64,000 nt of DNA. It comes from Bartonella birtlesii IBS 325. GTDB lineage: Bacteria > Pseudomonadota > Alphaproteobacteria > Rhizobiales > Rhizobiaceae. Shown here in pieces: positions 20,844 to 31,384 of this stretch. Position 1 is the first letter of the stretch, and each line of letters opens with the position of its first letter. Where the stretch lies: positions 939,625 to 1,003,624 of the forward strand of contig NZ_CM001557.1 of the NCBI RefSeq assembly GCF_000273375.1, in the 5' to 3' direction. Under the pieces are notes generated by a model. That model was not told where the DNA came from. It saw only the letters and a list, made by a program, of their open reading frames with translations, and ran no database searches. A program made the position numbers and the translations under genes.

Positions 20844-21500
20844 ATGTTCATGTATCGTTCTTTTTTATCTTTCGGGATAATTTTTTTCTTAATGGTAACT
20901 GTACAAATCAGTGGAACTGCCGTTGTTGCTAATAGTGCTAAATCAGTTTCAACTATTGATATGGCAGAGGTCCTTCAATCAGGAAAAGTAAGAGATAGGT
21001 TTGAGGGGGAGCTGGATGCACCAGTAACAATTGTTGAATATGCTTCATTAACCTGTATTCATTGTGCACATTTTTATAATGATATACTTCCTCAAATTCG
21101 TAAAAAATATATTAAAACGGGAAAAGTAAGACTTATTTTCCGAGAATATGCTTTTGAACCTCGGGCAACGGCGGGTTTTATGTTGGCACGATGTGCACCA
21201 GAAGATCGCTATTTTCCTTTGATAGAAGTTTTATTTCAAAAACAGTCTGAGTGGATTTTTGAAAGAGATGTTCTGACACCGTTGAAGGAAATTAGCTTAA
21301 AGGCAGATTTTACAGATGAAAGTTTTAAGGCTTGTTTAACAAATCAGTCCATTTTAGATGAAGTAAATGCATCTTTTGAGCGTGGTAAAGAACTTGGTGT
21401 TACAGCGACGCCTACTTTCTTTATCAATGGTAATAAGTATGAAGGCGTCATGTCGGTAGAAAATTTCTCTTCGGTGATTGATGGTTTTCTTAAAAATTAA
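20844..21500 (+). CDS. DsbA-family periplasmic thiol-disulfide oxidoreductase
   Basis: 218 aa: a signal peptide (about 1-28) and a thioredoxin fold with active site Cys71-Ile-His-Cys74 in YASLTCIHCAHF. A helical insert is followed by the cis-proline loop TATPTFFINGNKYEG (about 187-201). The C-I-H-C dipeptide and VTIVEYASLTC context are those of alphaproteobacterial DsbA-like proteins acting on secreted substrates. In rhizobia I recall smc following this gene; here ppdK follows instead, so the arrangement has been rearranged. Start ATG 20844; Met3 is an alternative. Confidence 0.9.
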   Translation: MFMYRSFLSFGIIFFLMVTVQISGTAVVANSAKSVSTIDMAEVLQSGKVRDRFEGELDAPVTIVEYASLTCIHCAHFYNDILPQIRKKYIKTGKVRLIFREYAFEPRATAGFMLARCAPEDRYFPLIEVLFQKQSEWIFERDVLTPLKEISLKADFTDESFKACLTNQSILDEVNASFERGKELGVTATPTFFINGNKYEGVMSVENFSSVIDGFLKN

Positions 21501-21684
21501 GTTTTCTCTGTATAAACTCTGTATGAAAATGGGTATGGATAGTTGTGTTTGATTGCCCTTTTGAAAAGGTGGGGAGTATTTATAAAGCAATATTTTTGTT
21601 TGGCTAGTGTTGATCGAGTCCTTGTTTTGGTGGTGAAGCGGGATCACATGATATTTTGATGCCTATATTAAGAGGAATTGTGCG

Positions 21685-24351
21685 ATGGAAAAATGGGTTT
21701 ATAGTTTTGGAGATGGCAGTGCGGAAGGAAGTGCAAGCAAACGCAACCTCCTCGGTGGCAAAGGAGCTAATTTAGCGGAAATGAGTAATCTTGGTTTGCC
21801 CGTACCTCCCGGATTTACTCTTACAACAGAAGTGTGTAATTTTTATTATACACATAACAAATCGTATCCAGAAGAATTACAAGAAGTTGTCAAGCAAGCA
21901 TTAAAGCGTGTTGGTGAACAAACAGGACGTGAATTTGGGAATGAAGAAAGACCTCTTTTACTTTCTGTTCGCTCAGGTGCTAGAGCTTCTATGCCAGGAA
22001 TGATGGATACAGTGCTCAATCTTGGTATGAATGATAAGACTGTGAAAGCAATCGCTTTACAAACCGGTAATGAACGTTTTGCTTATGATAGTTATCGTCG
22101 TTTTATTCAAATGTATTCTAATGTTGTTTTAGGATTAGACCATTCGTATTTTGAAGAGGTTCTCGATGAGTCAAAAGCGCGTAATGGTTATAGTGTTGAT
22201 ACAGAGATGACAGCGGATGATTGGAAAGCTATTATTGTTTCTTATAAGACATATGTAGAAGAAAAATTAGGGAAGCCTTTTCCGCAAGATCCTGAACAGC
22301 AATTGTGGGGGGCGATTGGAGCAGTTTTTTCTAGTTGGATGACAGCACGTGCTGTGACTTATCGCCGTTTACATAATATTTCTGAAAATTGGGGAACGGC
22401 AGTTAATATACAGGCGATGGTTTTTGGCAATATGGGGGACGATTCAGCAACGGGTGTTGCTTTTACGCGCAATCCATCAACAGGACAAAAAGAACTGTAC
22501 GGTGAATTTCTAGTAGATGCACAGGGTGAAGATGTTGTAGCGGGTATTCGAACCCCACAAAATATTACAGAAAATGCGCGTATCGTTGCTGGTTCAAATA
22601 AACCATCTTTGGAAAAGATTATGCCAGAGGCTTTTTTGAAGCTGTCTCAGATCGCGCAGAAGCTTGAACAGCATTATCGGGATATGCAAGACTTAGAATT
22701 TACCATTGAAAAAGGTAAGTTATGGATGTTGCAGACGCGTTCAGGAAAACGAACGGTTCGTGCGGCACTAAAGATCGCGACGGAAATGGTTGAAGAGGGG
22801 TTGATAAGTCGTGAAGAAGCGGTGATGCGCATTGATGCAAAATCGCTTGACCAACTTCTTCATCCCACCCTCGATCCTAAAGCAGAACGTTTTATTATCG
22901 CACGTGGTTTACCTGCTTCTCCAGGAGCGGCAACGGGTGAAATTGTTTTTACTTCGGAAGAAGCAGAAAATGCATCAGTAGAAGGTCGTAAAGTTATTTT
23001 AGTACGTGTAGAAACAAGTCCAGAAGATATTCATGGTATGCATGCTGCAGAAGGGATTTTAACCACGCGTGGCGGTATGACGAGCCATGCCGCTGTTGTC
23101 GCCCGTGGTATGGGAAAGCCGTGTATTTCTGGTGCTGGTAGTATAAGGATTGATTATAATACAAACTCCATGTTTGCTTCAGGGCAAAGTTTTAAAAAGG
23201 GTGATGTTATTACGATTGATGGTGGAAGCGGAGAAGTTTTAAAAGGAAAGGTTGCCATGTTGCAACCGGAGCTTTGTGGAGATTTTGCAAAATTAATGGA
23301 ATGGGCTGATGGAATGCGGCGTATAAGAGTTCGCGCTAATGCTGAAACACCGTCTGATGCACGTATGGGGCGTTCTTTTGGAGCTGAAGGTATTGGTCTT
23401 TGTCGTACAGAACATATGTTTTTTTCTGGTGAACGTATTGTTGCTATGCGTGAAATGATTTTAAGCAATGATGAAAGTGGTCGTCGTAAAGCACTCGATA
23501 AGCTTTTGCCAATGCAGCGCTCAGATTTTGCTGAATTGTTTGAAATTATGCATGGTTTGCCTGTTACTATTCGCTTGCTAGATCCACCACTACATGAATT
23601 TTTACCAAAAACTGATGCAGAAATTCTTGAAGTTGCAACGGCTATGGGGGTTTCTACTGAAGTACTTTCTGAACGCGCGCAACAGTTGCACGAATTTAAT
23701 CCCATGCTTGGATTACGAGGATGCCGTTTGGCTATTACTTATCCAGAAATTGCAGAAATGCAAGCACGAGCGATTTTTGAAGCAGCCGTAGAAGCTGCGC
23801 AAAAATCTGGCTCTTCTGTTATGCTTGAAATTATGGTACCACTCGTAGCACTTAAATCTGAACTTGATTTTGTAAAAGCGCGTATTGATCAGGTAGCTGG
23901 TGAAGTGATGAAGGAAAAGGGAAGCAGTATCCAGTACATGGTTGGAACGATGATTGAGCTTCCAAGAGCAGCTCTTCGGGCAGATGAAATAGCAGAAACT
24001 GCAGAATTTTTTTCATTTGGAACAAATGATTTGACACAAACCACTTTTGGCATTTCTCGTGATGATGCCGCACCCTTTTTAGCAATCTATTTTCAAAAAG
24101 GACTTTTAGAACAAGATCCTTTCGTATCCATTGACCGTGATGGAGTAGGGGAACTTATTACATTTGCTGCGCAACGTGGTCGTTCACGGCGACCAAAAAT
24201 AAAATTAGGAATTTGCGGTGAACATGGAGGCGATCCTGCTTCTATTGCTTTATGTGAAGAAAATGTTCTAGATTATGTCTCGTGTTCTCCTTTTCGGGTG
24301 CCAATTGCGCGTTTAGCAGCAGCACAGGCTGTGATAGCTAAAAAAATATAA
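21685..24351 (+). CDS. ppdK: Pyruvate, phosphate dikinase
   Basis: This 888-aa enzyme interconverts pyruvate + ATP + Pi with phosphoenolpyruvate + AMP + PPi, useful for gluconeogenesis in an organism living on host amino acids. The N-terminal ATP-grasp part opens with GGKGANLAEMSNLGLPVPPGFT and contains SVRSGARASMPGMMDTVLNLG. The phosphohistidine swivel domain has the catalytic His at about residue 468 (GGMTSHAAVVARGMGKPC). The C-terminal TIM barrel has the catalytic Cys at about residue 843 (GICGEHGGDP). The start is ATG 21685; the upstream AAGAGGA is a fair ribosome binding site. No operon partner. Confidence 0.96.
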   Translation: MEKWVYSFGDGSAEGSASKRNLLGGKGANLAEMSNLGLPVPPGFTLTTEVCNFYYTHNKSYPEELQEVVKQALKRVGEQTGREFGNEERPLLLSVRSGARASMPGMMDTVLNLGMNDKTVKAIALQTGNERFAYDSYRRFIQMYSNVVLGLDHSYFEEVLDESKARNGYSVDTEMTADDWKAIIVSYKTYVEEKLGKPFPQDPEQQLWGAIGAVFSSWMTARAVTYRRLHNISENWGTAVNIQAMVFGNMGDDSATGVAFTRNPSTGQKELYGEFLVDAQGEDVVAGIRTPQNITENARIVAGSNKPSLEKIMPEAFLKLSQIAQKLEQHYRDMQDLEFTIEKGKLWMLQTRSGKRTVRAALKIATEMVEEGLISREEAVMRIDAKSLDQLLHPTLDPKAERFIIARGLPASPGAATGEIVFTSEEAENASVEGRKVILVRVETSPEDIHGMHAAEGILTTRGGMTSHAAVVARGMGKPCISGAGSIRIDYNTNSMFASGQSFKKGDVITIDGGSGEVLKGKVAMLQPELCGDFAKLMEWADGMRRIRVRANAETPSDARMGRSFGAEGIGLCRTEHMFFSGERIVAMREMILSNDESGRRKALDKLLPMQRSDFAELFEIMHGLPVTIRLLDPPLHEFLPKTDAEILEVATAMGVSTEVLSERAQQLHEFNPMLGLRGCRLAITYPEIAEMQARAIFEAAVEAAQKSGSSVMLEIMVPLVALKSELDFVKARIDQVAGEVMKEKGSSIQYMVGTMIELPRAALRADEIAETAEFFSFGTNDLTQTTFGISRDDAAPFLAIYFQKGLLEQDPFVSIDRDGVGELITFAAQRGRSRRPKIKLGICGEHGGDPASIALCEENVLDYVSCSPFRVPIARLAAAQAVIAKKI

Positions 24352-25105
24352 TGAGTTAATATCTGTTATCGTGTGGTGGTTGCCATACGCTAAAATAAAT
24401 CATTACAGACCTTTTATTTTCTGTGAAGGAGAAAAGCATATCTCTAAGATATACTGTAAGTTGTATGTAGTGAGAGGAAAGTATATTTTTGATAAGTCTA
24501 CAAAAATAGAAGTAAAATAATCATTATTTATACGTTTTTAATGTGTACTTTATTTAGTCACGTTTTAAAGAGAAGTATGCTTTTACAAAGAATTGCATGC
24601 TCACTGTGCAGTTAGCCGATGAACTTATAGTAATCAGCTAAATTCAGAGCTCTTCTCATTATATTATTTTATGAGAGGTGTGGTGTAAAATTCGTTGTAT
24701 ACTGCCATATTTATGCTTATGAAAATCAAGATCTAAACTTTCACTCTATTTACAAGTTCCCAATATTGTCATCGCTTGTATATTAGGGTAGTTCATGAGG
24801 CATTTTATGTTTTTTTATTTTGAATTAAGGAATTGAAATAAAATAATATTTCTATATGCTGGGTTCTTATTCAAATTGCAAAACGGATAATTATTTTTAT
24901 AAACTAATATATTAATCTAAATATACAGAATAAATTGTATATACTCTCTATTTTTTCTAAAAAGCAAAAAATTCTAGGCTATGTTACAAATTTTATGTAT
25001 GAAAAAAGAAGAGTGTCTTTGATATATTTATGAGAAAAACTATACGACAGAAGAGTAAATTATACCCTGTTATTAGTGTTTGCTTTATGAAATAGATGTT
25101 TTCCT
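24352..25105. other. Intergenic region between converging ppdK and the peptidoglycan-binding protein gene
   Basis: About 750 A+T-rich bases in which I see neither a gene nor a convincing hairpin terminator. Confidence 0.45.
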
Positions 25106-25942
25106 TCAATTCAACAAACCAATTTCACGCATTTTGACCAAAACTATATGATCAATCTTACCTGTTATAGGAAGATTAAACATTTTTTGAAATTGTTTTA
25201 AAGCTTCTATTGTCTTTTGATCTTCTACACCTGTGACGATAACTTCCTGATTACCAAAAATACGTAAAGCTTTTTGCACTTGTATAATATCTGCTACAGG
25301 AGGATTTAAAACAGTTTTTACTGAGTGCGGCGTATCTTTTGTTTCATTTGCAATTTTTATTTCACTCTGTTGAATTAATATTGCAATTTCATCTGCTGTA
25401 GTATTGGATAAAGTACTATTTTGCATCTCTTGCGCAGTTTGTTGTTTCCATAGTGCTATGGCACGACGCGTTTTAGGCCCCTCAATTCCATCTAAAGGAC
25501 CATCATAGAAACCTAGTTTTGCCAATTTATTTTGCATTTCCAGTGTATTTTTTGACAGAGAATGTGAAGATGAGTTTTTATGTAGTTTGTTTGAAGAAGG
25601 TATAAAAGGAATGTGAGAAATCGGGTGAGATATTGCTTTTTTTTCGGATAAAGTCGAATTTTGCTTTAACTCTGGAGGAAATATAAACTTCATTTTAGTA
25701 AAGCTACCCTGATGCATTGTCATTTGGGAAAATAAGGCATTAAAGGAAACAAATCCCAAACTAATGATAAAGAGAAAGGCTCCAAGGAAAAAAAAAGTAT
25801 TTTTACGTGTATAAAAATAAAGTGTTTTTACTATCCAAAAAAGAAAACAACTACTTATAAGAAAAAAGCTTATAACAAGACTACTATAGTATTTACGCTT
25901 TTTTGCATTTTTTGTTTTGCGCATTTTTCGTCTTTTTGTCAT
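25106..25942 (-). CDS. Membrane-anchored protein with two peptidoglycan-binding repeats
   Basis: 278 aa. The extremely basic N-terminus (KRRKMRKTKNAKKRK) is followed by two hydrophobic segments (about 19-42 and 50-72), so the bulk faces the periplasm. The first PG_binding_1-type repeat is at about 130-165 (QNKLAKLGFYDGPLDGIEGPKTRRAI) and the second at about 222-275 (VQKALRIFGNQEVIVTGVEDQKTIEALKQFQ). A Ser/Asn/Lys-rich linker separates membrane and repeats. Probably a cell-wall-tethered protein; no catalytic domain is visible. It stands alone, with long gaps on both sides. Confidence 0.8.
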   Translation of the reverse strand: MTKRRKMRKTKNAKKRKYYSSLVISFFLISSCFLFWIVKTLYFYTRKNTFFFLGAFLFIISLGFVSFNALFSQMTMHQGSFTKMKFIFPPELKQNSTLSEKKAISHPISHIPFIPSSNKLHKNSSSHSLSKNTLEMQNKLAKLGFYDGPLDGIEGPKTRRAIALWKQQTAQEMQNSTLSNTTADEIAILIQQSEIKIANETKDTPHSVKTVLNPPVADIIQVQKALRIFGNQEVIVTGVEDQKTIEALKQFQKMFNLPITGKIDHIVLVKMREIGLLN

Positions 25943-26979
25943 TATTTTTATTTTTTATTCCAATTACGGTTGTTTCTTACATAGAAGTGAATATGAATTA
26001 TTCTTATGTCCAATGAGAAGAAGATGTATCTCTATCTTTATAGATTTTTAAAAATGAATAAGGTTATCACATAAATGCATAAGGCGATAAATGAACGATA
26101 GCCCTCATACAATTTTTTAGTTCCATATTTTATAGAATTTTTAATAGGTGTAAAAAGGGGTTTCAATTCTACAGTACCATTTTTATACTTCATAAGTTAT
26201 CTCGTCACCTATCGTTATCAAATTAATAAAATGCTATATTATTTTTTCATTTTTTTGTGCAATATATTGAGCAGTATTTGAGATTAAGTTAAAATGGCTT
26301 TTTATTATATTGCGGAACTGATAGCAGTGTGTATCTTTTTTAAATATCTTATATATACAAGGGGTATATTCTCATAAAATAGTATCATGAACATAATTAT
26401 TCCCTAATGCCATATATATTTTAGTACAAATATCCTTTACTCAGATTCGATAAATCTCATAAATATTAACACAAGTGATTCTAAAATCTCTATAGATTTC
26501 TTCTTTGCCTTGATAATTTTGTAATAGTATTTTTTATAAAACAAAAAATTGTAATATATGTTGTACAAGATAGCTCCATCATATTCTTTGTCAGCTCTCA
26601 GAGTTATGATAACCCTTACTTTGAGAACATTCATTAAGAGGGTTTAAAATGAGAGAATGTGATCGTATTAGGGGCTTACATTTAATATACGAAATAATAG
26701 ATTATTATTATGAATCAGAATATTATATCGTATTATAGTTCTCGTATATCATGGTTTTGATACCTCGTTTTTTGTCGCTATACATTTGACTATATTAATG
26801 AGAGTATAAGCTTACAGATTTTAAAAGCTCATTTTTGCACCAGCTTCATTCTCAATGATATAAATTTGCTAAACAAATGTTCAATTCCATAAAATGGTAA
26901 TTTTGTAAATTTTTTATAAAGAAGAAGGGTATAAATTATTATTTTTGTTTCATTTATAACTGCGGTACATTGGTTGCCT
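25943..26979. other. Long A+T-rich intergenic region
   Basis: About 1 kb without a supportable gene. A 65-codon minus frame at 26437-26634 is Lys/Ile-rich with no ribosome binding site or family pattern, and is most likely chance. No RNA gene was recognised. Confidence 0.45.
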
Positions 26980-27350
26980 ATGATACGTTTTTTAATCAAA
27001 TTATTATTTTTTTATTTTTTATTTTTGTCACCATTTCATTTTTTGTAGCAAAACCAAGCAGTAATGATTCCTCTTTTCAAACAAATAGTGAAACAACAAC
27101 GGGCGAAGTGGTTGTGGCTTTTAGGCAAACTTTAAATGATTTAGGAAAATTCTGTGACCGTAATATAGAAGCCTGCAAAGTTGGTAAATCATTTTTAAGC
27201 TCACTTGGTGAGCGTGCACGTGATGGAGCAAGAGCAGCTTATGAATATTTTGGACATATATTGGATAACAAGAAGACGGCAGCTCTTCCAGATGACACTT
27301 CCAAGATAGGCACAGAAGAATCCACACGGAGACATAAAGTGTTACCTTGA
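26980..27350 (+). pseudogene. DUF5330-type small membrane protein, frameshifted in a T7 run
   Basis: From ATG 26980 the frame starts MIRFLIKLLFF and leaves frame at the T7 tract 27007-27013. One added T continues into FIFVTISFFVAKPSSN, then GEVVVAFRQTLNDLGKFCDRNIEACKVG and the end at 27350, giving 123 aa: one N-terminal membrane helix and a periplasmic helix with a Cys pair. The core resembles the rhizobial DUF5330 proteins found beside sufE. As written, the open frame can only start from a TTG at 26970 with an unnatural N-terminus, so a one-base deficit is the better reading. Function unknown. Confidence 0.7.
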
Positions 27351-27458
27351 AATCAAAATCTTTAGCATTCATCATTGGCACTACACTAAGAAGAATAATT
27401 TTTATCTGTAAAATAATTGCGTGCAATAGGATTAGCAAAATAGGGCAGGACTGATATT

Positions 27459-27869
27459 ATGACAGAAAGGATCGATGAGATTATAGGAAATTTTTCTCTT
27501 TTGGATAATTGGGAAGATCGTTATCGTTATGTGATTGAACTTGGAAACGAATTGCCGCCTTTTCCTGAAAGTGCTCGAAATGAAACGCATAAAGTGCCTG
27601 GTTGTGTTAGTCAAGTATGGCTTTTATCTTCACGTACTAATACAGACAATCCAACAATAACATTTCAAGGCGACTCCGATGCACATATCGTACGTGGGCT
27701 TATCTACATTCTTCTTGCTTTCTATTCGGGTAAAAAAGCTTCTGAAATCCGCAACGCTGACGTCGAAGGACTCTTTAAAAGACTTGGCCTAAACGACAAT
27801 CTTACACCACAACGCTCAAATGGTCTTAAATCGATGATTGAACGAATTCGTAAAGAAAGTTATATATAG
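27459..27869 (+). CDS. sufE: SufE-like cysteine desulfurase sulfur acceptor
   Basis: 136 aa, the normal size. SufE takes persulfide sulfur from SufS for Fe-S cluster assembly. The acceptor Cys is in KVPGCVSQVWL (about residue 49), preceded by ELPPFPESARNETHK. The second family block IVRGLIYILLAFYSGKKASEI and the LGLNDNLTPQRSNGLKSMIERI tail are present. The suf operon itself is not in this window. Start ATG 27459 with AGGAC upstream. Confidence 0.93.
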   Translation: MTERIDEIIGNFSLLDNWEDRYRYVIELGNELPPFPESARNETHKVPGCVSQVWLLSSRTNTDNPTITFQGDSDAHIVRGLIYILLAFYSGKKASEIRNADVEGLFKRLGLNDNLTPQRSNGLKSMIERIRKESYI

Positions 27870-27970
27870 CACTAATGTTTCATAACAAAAACACTCAACA
27901 TTCTTACAAGAAATACATCTACGAAAAAACACTTTTACAGTTCAGAAATATCATTTGTTTGAAAATGTAA

Positions 27971-28408
27971 TTATTTGCTTTTTTTCCGTTTATTTTTGCG
28001 CCCAAGCCCCATTTCTTTTGCTAAAGCTGAACGAGCTTTCGCATAATTAGGTGCTACCATAGGATAAGAACTGTCTAATTGCCACTTTTCACGATATTCT
28101 TCTGGCAACATTCCATAATGTGTCATGAGATGACGTTTCAAAGATTTAAATTTTTTCCCATCTTCAAGGCAAATGAGATAATCCGGAAAAATCGAACGCT
28201 TTGGGTTAACAGCAGGCCTTTGCTTTTCTATTTCGCTTTCTGTTAATTCTACATTCCCCGCTTTACGAAAAGCGGCATGGACATCAGCAATCAAACTTGG
28301 TACTTCAGTCGGTCGAATAGAATTATTACTTACGTAGGCAGCAACAATATCAGCAACCAATGTAATAACTAAATTGCTTTCAGTCTCTAAGACTGGACGA
28401 TGTTCCAT
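27971..28408 (-). CDS. mucR: MucR/Ros-family zinc-finger transcriptional regulator
   Basis: 145 aa. MucR/Ros proteins bind A+T-rich DNA and repress many surface and virulence genes in rhizobia and Brucella. The N-terminal helical oligomerisation part has LVADIVAAYVSNN. The prokaryotic zinc finger is CLEDGKKFKSLKRHLMTHYG (about 80-99), with a single visible Cys, so coordination must use Cys, Asp and two His as in rhizobial MucR members. The WQL-SYPMVAPNYAKARSALAKEMGLG tail is typical. I chose ATG 28408 because AAAGGAAAC lies 4-11 bases upstream; the open frame could extend 17 codons further, but through repeat sequence. Confidence 0.93.
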   Translation of the reverse strand: MEHRPVLETESNLVITLVADIVAAYVSNNSIRPTEVPSLIADVHAAFRKAGNVELTESEIEKQRPAVNPKRSIFPDYLICLEDGKKFKSLKRHLMTHYGMLPEEYREKWQLDSSYPMVAPNYAKARSALAKEMGLGRKNKRKKSK

Positions 28409-28420
28409 TCTTGTTTCCTT

Positions 28421-28450
28421 TAATTTAGAATCGAGTAATTTAAAATCGAG
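28421..28450 (-). repeat. Two tandem 15-bp direct repeats just upstream of mucR
   Basis: On the minus strand the unit CTCGATTTTAAATTA is followed at once by CTCGATTCTAAATTA (14 of 15 identical). It ends 12 bases before the mucR start, next to its ribosome binding site. MucR is known to repress its own gene through A+T-rich sites, so an autoregulatory operator is plausible (inference). Confidence 0.6.
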
Positions 28451-29269
28451 ATACAGCACATATACTCACGATACAGAGATCTCACGCACATGGGTTTCAT
28501 ATTGTACAAAAATCTTTTTTGTCAATTCAATTATTCTACAAAATTACCAAAACACAAAAAAATCAAATAAATACCTCTTTTTAGTCATAATATATAATAA
28601 GAAAAACCAAACGCTTAGATATTAAATATAGTTTTGTTCTATAAAATTTCACGTATAAATCAAAATTTATCATAAAGATAAAAAATAATATGTCACAAAG
28701 TTATGTATTTTATAGATAAAATATAAATAAAGATGTTAATTTATACTTTTACAAATTTAATATTTTATTACTAAAATAAATATTTTTTTATAAATTTTCT
28801 TTTTTAAAAGAAAAAATATCTTAAATGATTCGTAAAAATTAAAAATGTGATAAATAAAATAAAAAATCGCAATGATTACACTCTATGAAGAAATAAAAAA
28901 TATCACAGAATAATAAATTATTTGTCATATAGCATAGAGAGGTCTTTTTCTTTTTTAATATCTGTATACCATATCAAAATAGATCTTAATTTATATATAT
29001 CCAAAAGTTAGTTTTATTGTTTAAAGAAAAATTCAATTTTGCTATCAAATAGCCTCATTTTTTTAGCGTATAAATTTTATAAAAGTGGCTTTCTCTTCAG
29101 AAGATAATCTTTGTGATATTATGTAATGGGAATATAAAAGTATAATTGTGGAAAATATTATAGCTCTTCCTTTGTTGTTAAGTAGAAATTATGAAAATAC
29201 ACGCTTGCATATGTTTTGTGATTCTAACATACAAATAAAATTTTCAATATCTTTTACGTAGGATTGTGT
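28451..29269. other. Very A+T-rich region between divergent mucR and oligopeptidase B genes
   Basis: About 820 bases with no gene. It must hold the promoters of both flanking genes, but no element can be pinned down. Confidence 0.45.
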
Positions 29270-31363
29270 ATGACTGGTTCTTTTGTACTTCCTCCCAAAG
29301 CATCAAAAATTGTTTATCAAGAAGTGCATCACGGTATTTGTCGTGATGACTCTTATCATTGGTTACGTGCATCTAATTGGCAAGATGTTTTTAAAAAACC
29401 TAGCTGTCTTGACGCAAATATTCAGCATCACCTCGAAAAGGAAAATGCTTATCAGGCGGCTCAGATGGCTGATACAAAATCATTACAAGATTTACTTTTT
29501 ACTGAAATGAAAGGTCGTATTCAAGAAAATGATAGTTCTGTTCCTATAAAAAATGGGCTTTTTGCTTATGGGTTCTCTTATGTTACTGGAGGTCAACAAC
29601 CACATTATTTTCGTACCTCAAGGAATGGTGGAGAGAAGAACGTTTATCTTAATGGTGATGCTTTGGCTGAAGGTAAAGAATATTTTAATTTTGGTTTAGT
29701 TCAAGAATCTCCTGACCATACACATGTTGTCTGGACCTATGATGATAAAGGATCAGAATTTTACACAGCTAAAATTCGTAATTTAGAAACATTATCTGAC
29801 TATATGGACACAATTATTGATACATCCGGACAGATTGTCTGGGATGCTAAATCTGAAGGTTTTTTTTATACGAAGATGGATAAAAACCACCGACCTTCAG
29901 AGCTATATTATCACCAATTAAACACAAACCAATCGCAAGATAAGCTTATTTTCCGTGAAGAAGACCCAGGATTTTTCTTACATGTAAATGGTTCTAAGCT
30001 TAATGACGTTATTTATATTAATATTCATGATCATGAAACTTCAGAGATTTGGTTGATTCCTGCTAAAGAACCTCTTTCTGTTCCTCAATGTATACGGAAA
30101 AGACAAAAAGGTATTGAATATTCACTTACAGAAGGTGGTGATGTTTTTTATATTTTGACCAATCTAGATAACGCAAAAGATTTCAAGATTATGGTAGCAC
30201 CATACACATCTCCACAATCGGAGAATTGGTCTGAATTTGTACCACATCAACTTGGGTGTCTGATATTATCTCATGATGCTTATCAAGATTTTCTTATCTG
30301 GCTTGAACGTTTTGAAGGGCTTCCTCGTATAAAAATCATGGAGCGTATTACGAAACAAATTCACTCCATTGCGTTTACTGAAGAGGCCTATGCGTTAGGT
30401 CTACAAGGAGCAGCAGAATATAACAGTCAAACCATTCGTTTTTGCTATTCGTCTATGACAACACCTGATCAAGTGTTTGATTATGAGATGAAAAGTCGCA
30501 AAAGAATACTTTTAAAAACGCAAATAATTCCCTCTGGGCATAATCAAGAAGAGTATGTAACACGACGTATTACAGCGATAGCAGATGATGGTGAAAAAAT
30601 TCCTATTTCACTTTTTTATCACAAAACAACGACTCTTAATGGTAGTGCACCCTGTTTGCTTTATGGTTATGGTGCTTATGGAATTTCTATACCAGCTAGT
30701 TTTAATAGCAATATACTTTCTTTGGTAAACAGAGGTTTTATTTATGCTATTGCCCATATTCGTGGAGGAAAAGAAAAGGGAGTTGAATGGTATGAGAAAG
30801 GAAAACACTCTTTTAAATACAATACATTTACAGATTTTATTGCTTGTGGGCGTTATCTTGTAAATAACAAATTTACTTCTCACGACCGGCTTATTGCTTA
30901 TGGTGGCTCAGCAGGGGGGATGTTGATGGGGGCTATTGCCAATATAGCACCACAGGATTTTGCTGGAATTGTAGCAAATGTACCTTTTGTTGATGTATTA
31001 ACGACAATGTTAGACGCTTCACTACCATTGACTCCCCCTGAATGGCCAGAATGGGGAAATCCTCTTGAATCAAAAGAAGATTATAAGCTTATCGCTTCTT
31101 ATTCCCCCTATGATAATGTTAAAGCACAAAAATACCCTCCTATACTTGCAATTGCAGGATTAACCGATCCTCGTGTAACCTACTGGGAGCCTGTAAAATG
31201 GGTAGCAAAATTAAGAGATTTAAAAACAGACGATAATGAGATTTTATTACGCATTAATATGGATTCAGGTCATGTAGGAGCCGCTGGACGTTTTTCAAAA
31301 TTAGAAGAAGTTGCATATATTTATGCATATATTCTAAAAATAACAGGAAAAAACTGTTATTAA
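29270..31363 (+). CDS. ptrB: Oligopeptidase B (prolyl oligopeptidase family S9A)
   Basis: 697 aa. This cytosolic serine peptidase cleaves small peptides after basic residues. The N-terminal beta-propeller (about 75-410) opens after DDSYHWLRASNW; the C-terminal alpha/beta hydrolase follows. The catalytic triad is read as Ser at about 546 (YGGSAGGMLMG), Asp at about 631 (GLTDPRVTYWEP) and His at about 667 (DSGHVGAAGR). The VRGGKEKG-type loop (AHIRGGKEKGVEWYEKGK) is family-typical. ATG 29270 follows TAGGA by 8 bases and is preferred to TTG 29264. Confidence 0.95.
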   Translation: MTGSFVLPPKASKIVYQEVHHGICRDDSYHWLRASNWQDVFKKPSCLDANIQHHLEKENAYQAAQMADTKSLQDLLFTEMKGRIQENDSSVPIKNGLFAYGFSYVTGGQQPHYFRTSRNGGEKNVYLNGDALAEGKEYFNFGLVQESPDHTHVVWTYDDKGSEFYTAKIRNLETLSDYMDTIIDTSGQIVWDAKSEGFFYTKMDKNHRPSELYYHQLNTNQSQDKLIFREEDPGFFLHVNGSKLNDVIYINIHDHETSEIWLIPAKEPLSVPQCIRKRQKGIEYSLTEGGDVFYILTNLDNAKDFKIMVAPYTSPQSENWSEFVPHQLGCLILSHDAYQDFLIWLERFEGLPRIKIMERITKQIHSIAFTEEAYALGLQGAAEYNSQTIRFCYSSMTTPDQVFDYEMKSRKRILLKTQIIPSGHNQEEYVTRRITAIADDGEKIPISLFYHKTTTLNGSAPCLLYGYGAYGISIPASFNSNILSLVNRGFIYAIAHIRGGKEKGVEWYEKGKHSFKYNTFTDFIACGRYLVNNKFTSHDRLIAYGGSAGGMLMGAIANIAPQDFAGIVANVPFVDVLTTMLDASLPLTPPEWPEWGNPLESKEDYKLIASYSPYDNVKAQKYPPILAIAGLTDPRVTYWEPVKWVAKLRDLKTDDNEILLRINMDSGHVGAAGRFSKLEEVAYIYAYILKITGKNCY

Positions 31364-31384
31364 TTTAGGTATTTTTATTTTTTT

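Noticed and set aside
26437-26634. 65-codon minus frame
   Set aside because: Composition follows local A+T richness and nothing supports translation.
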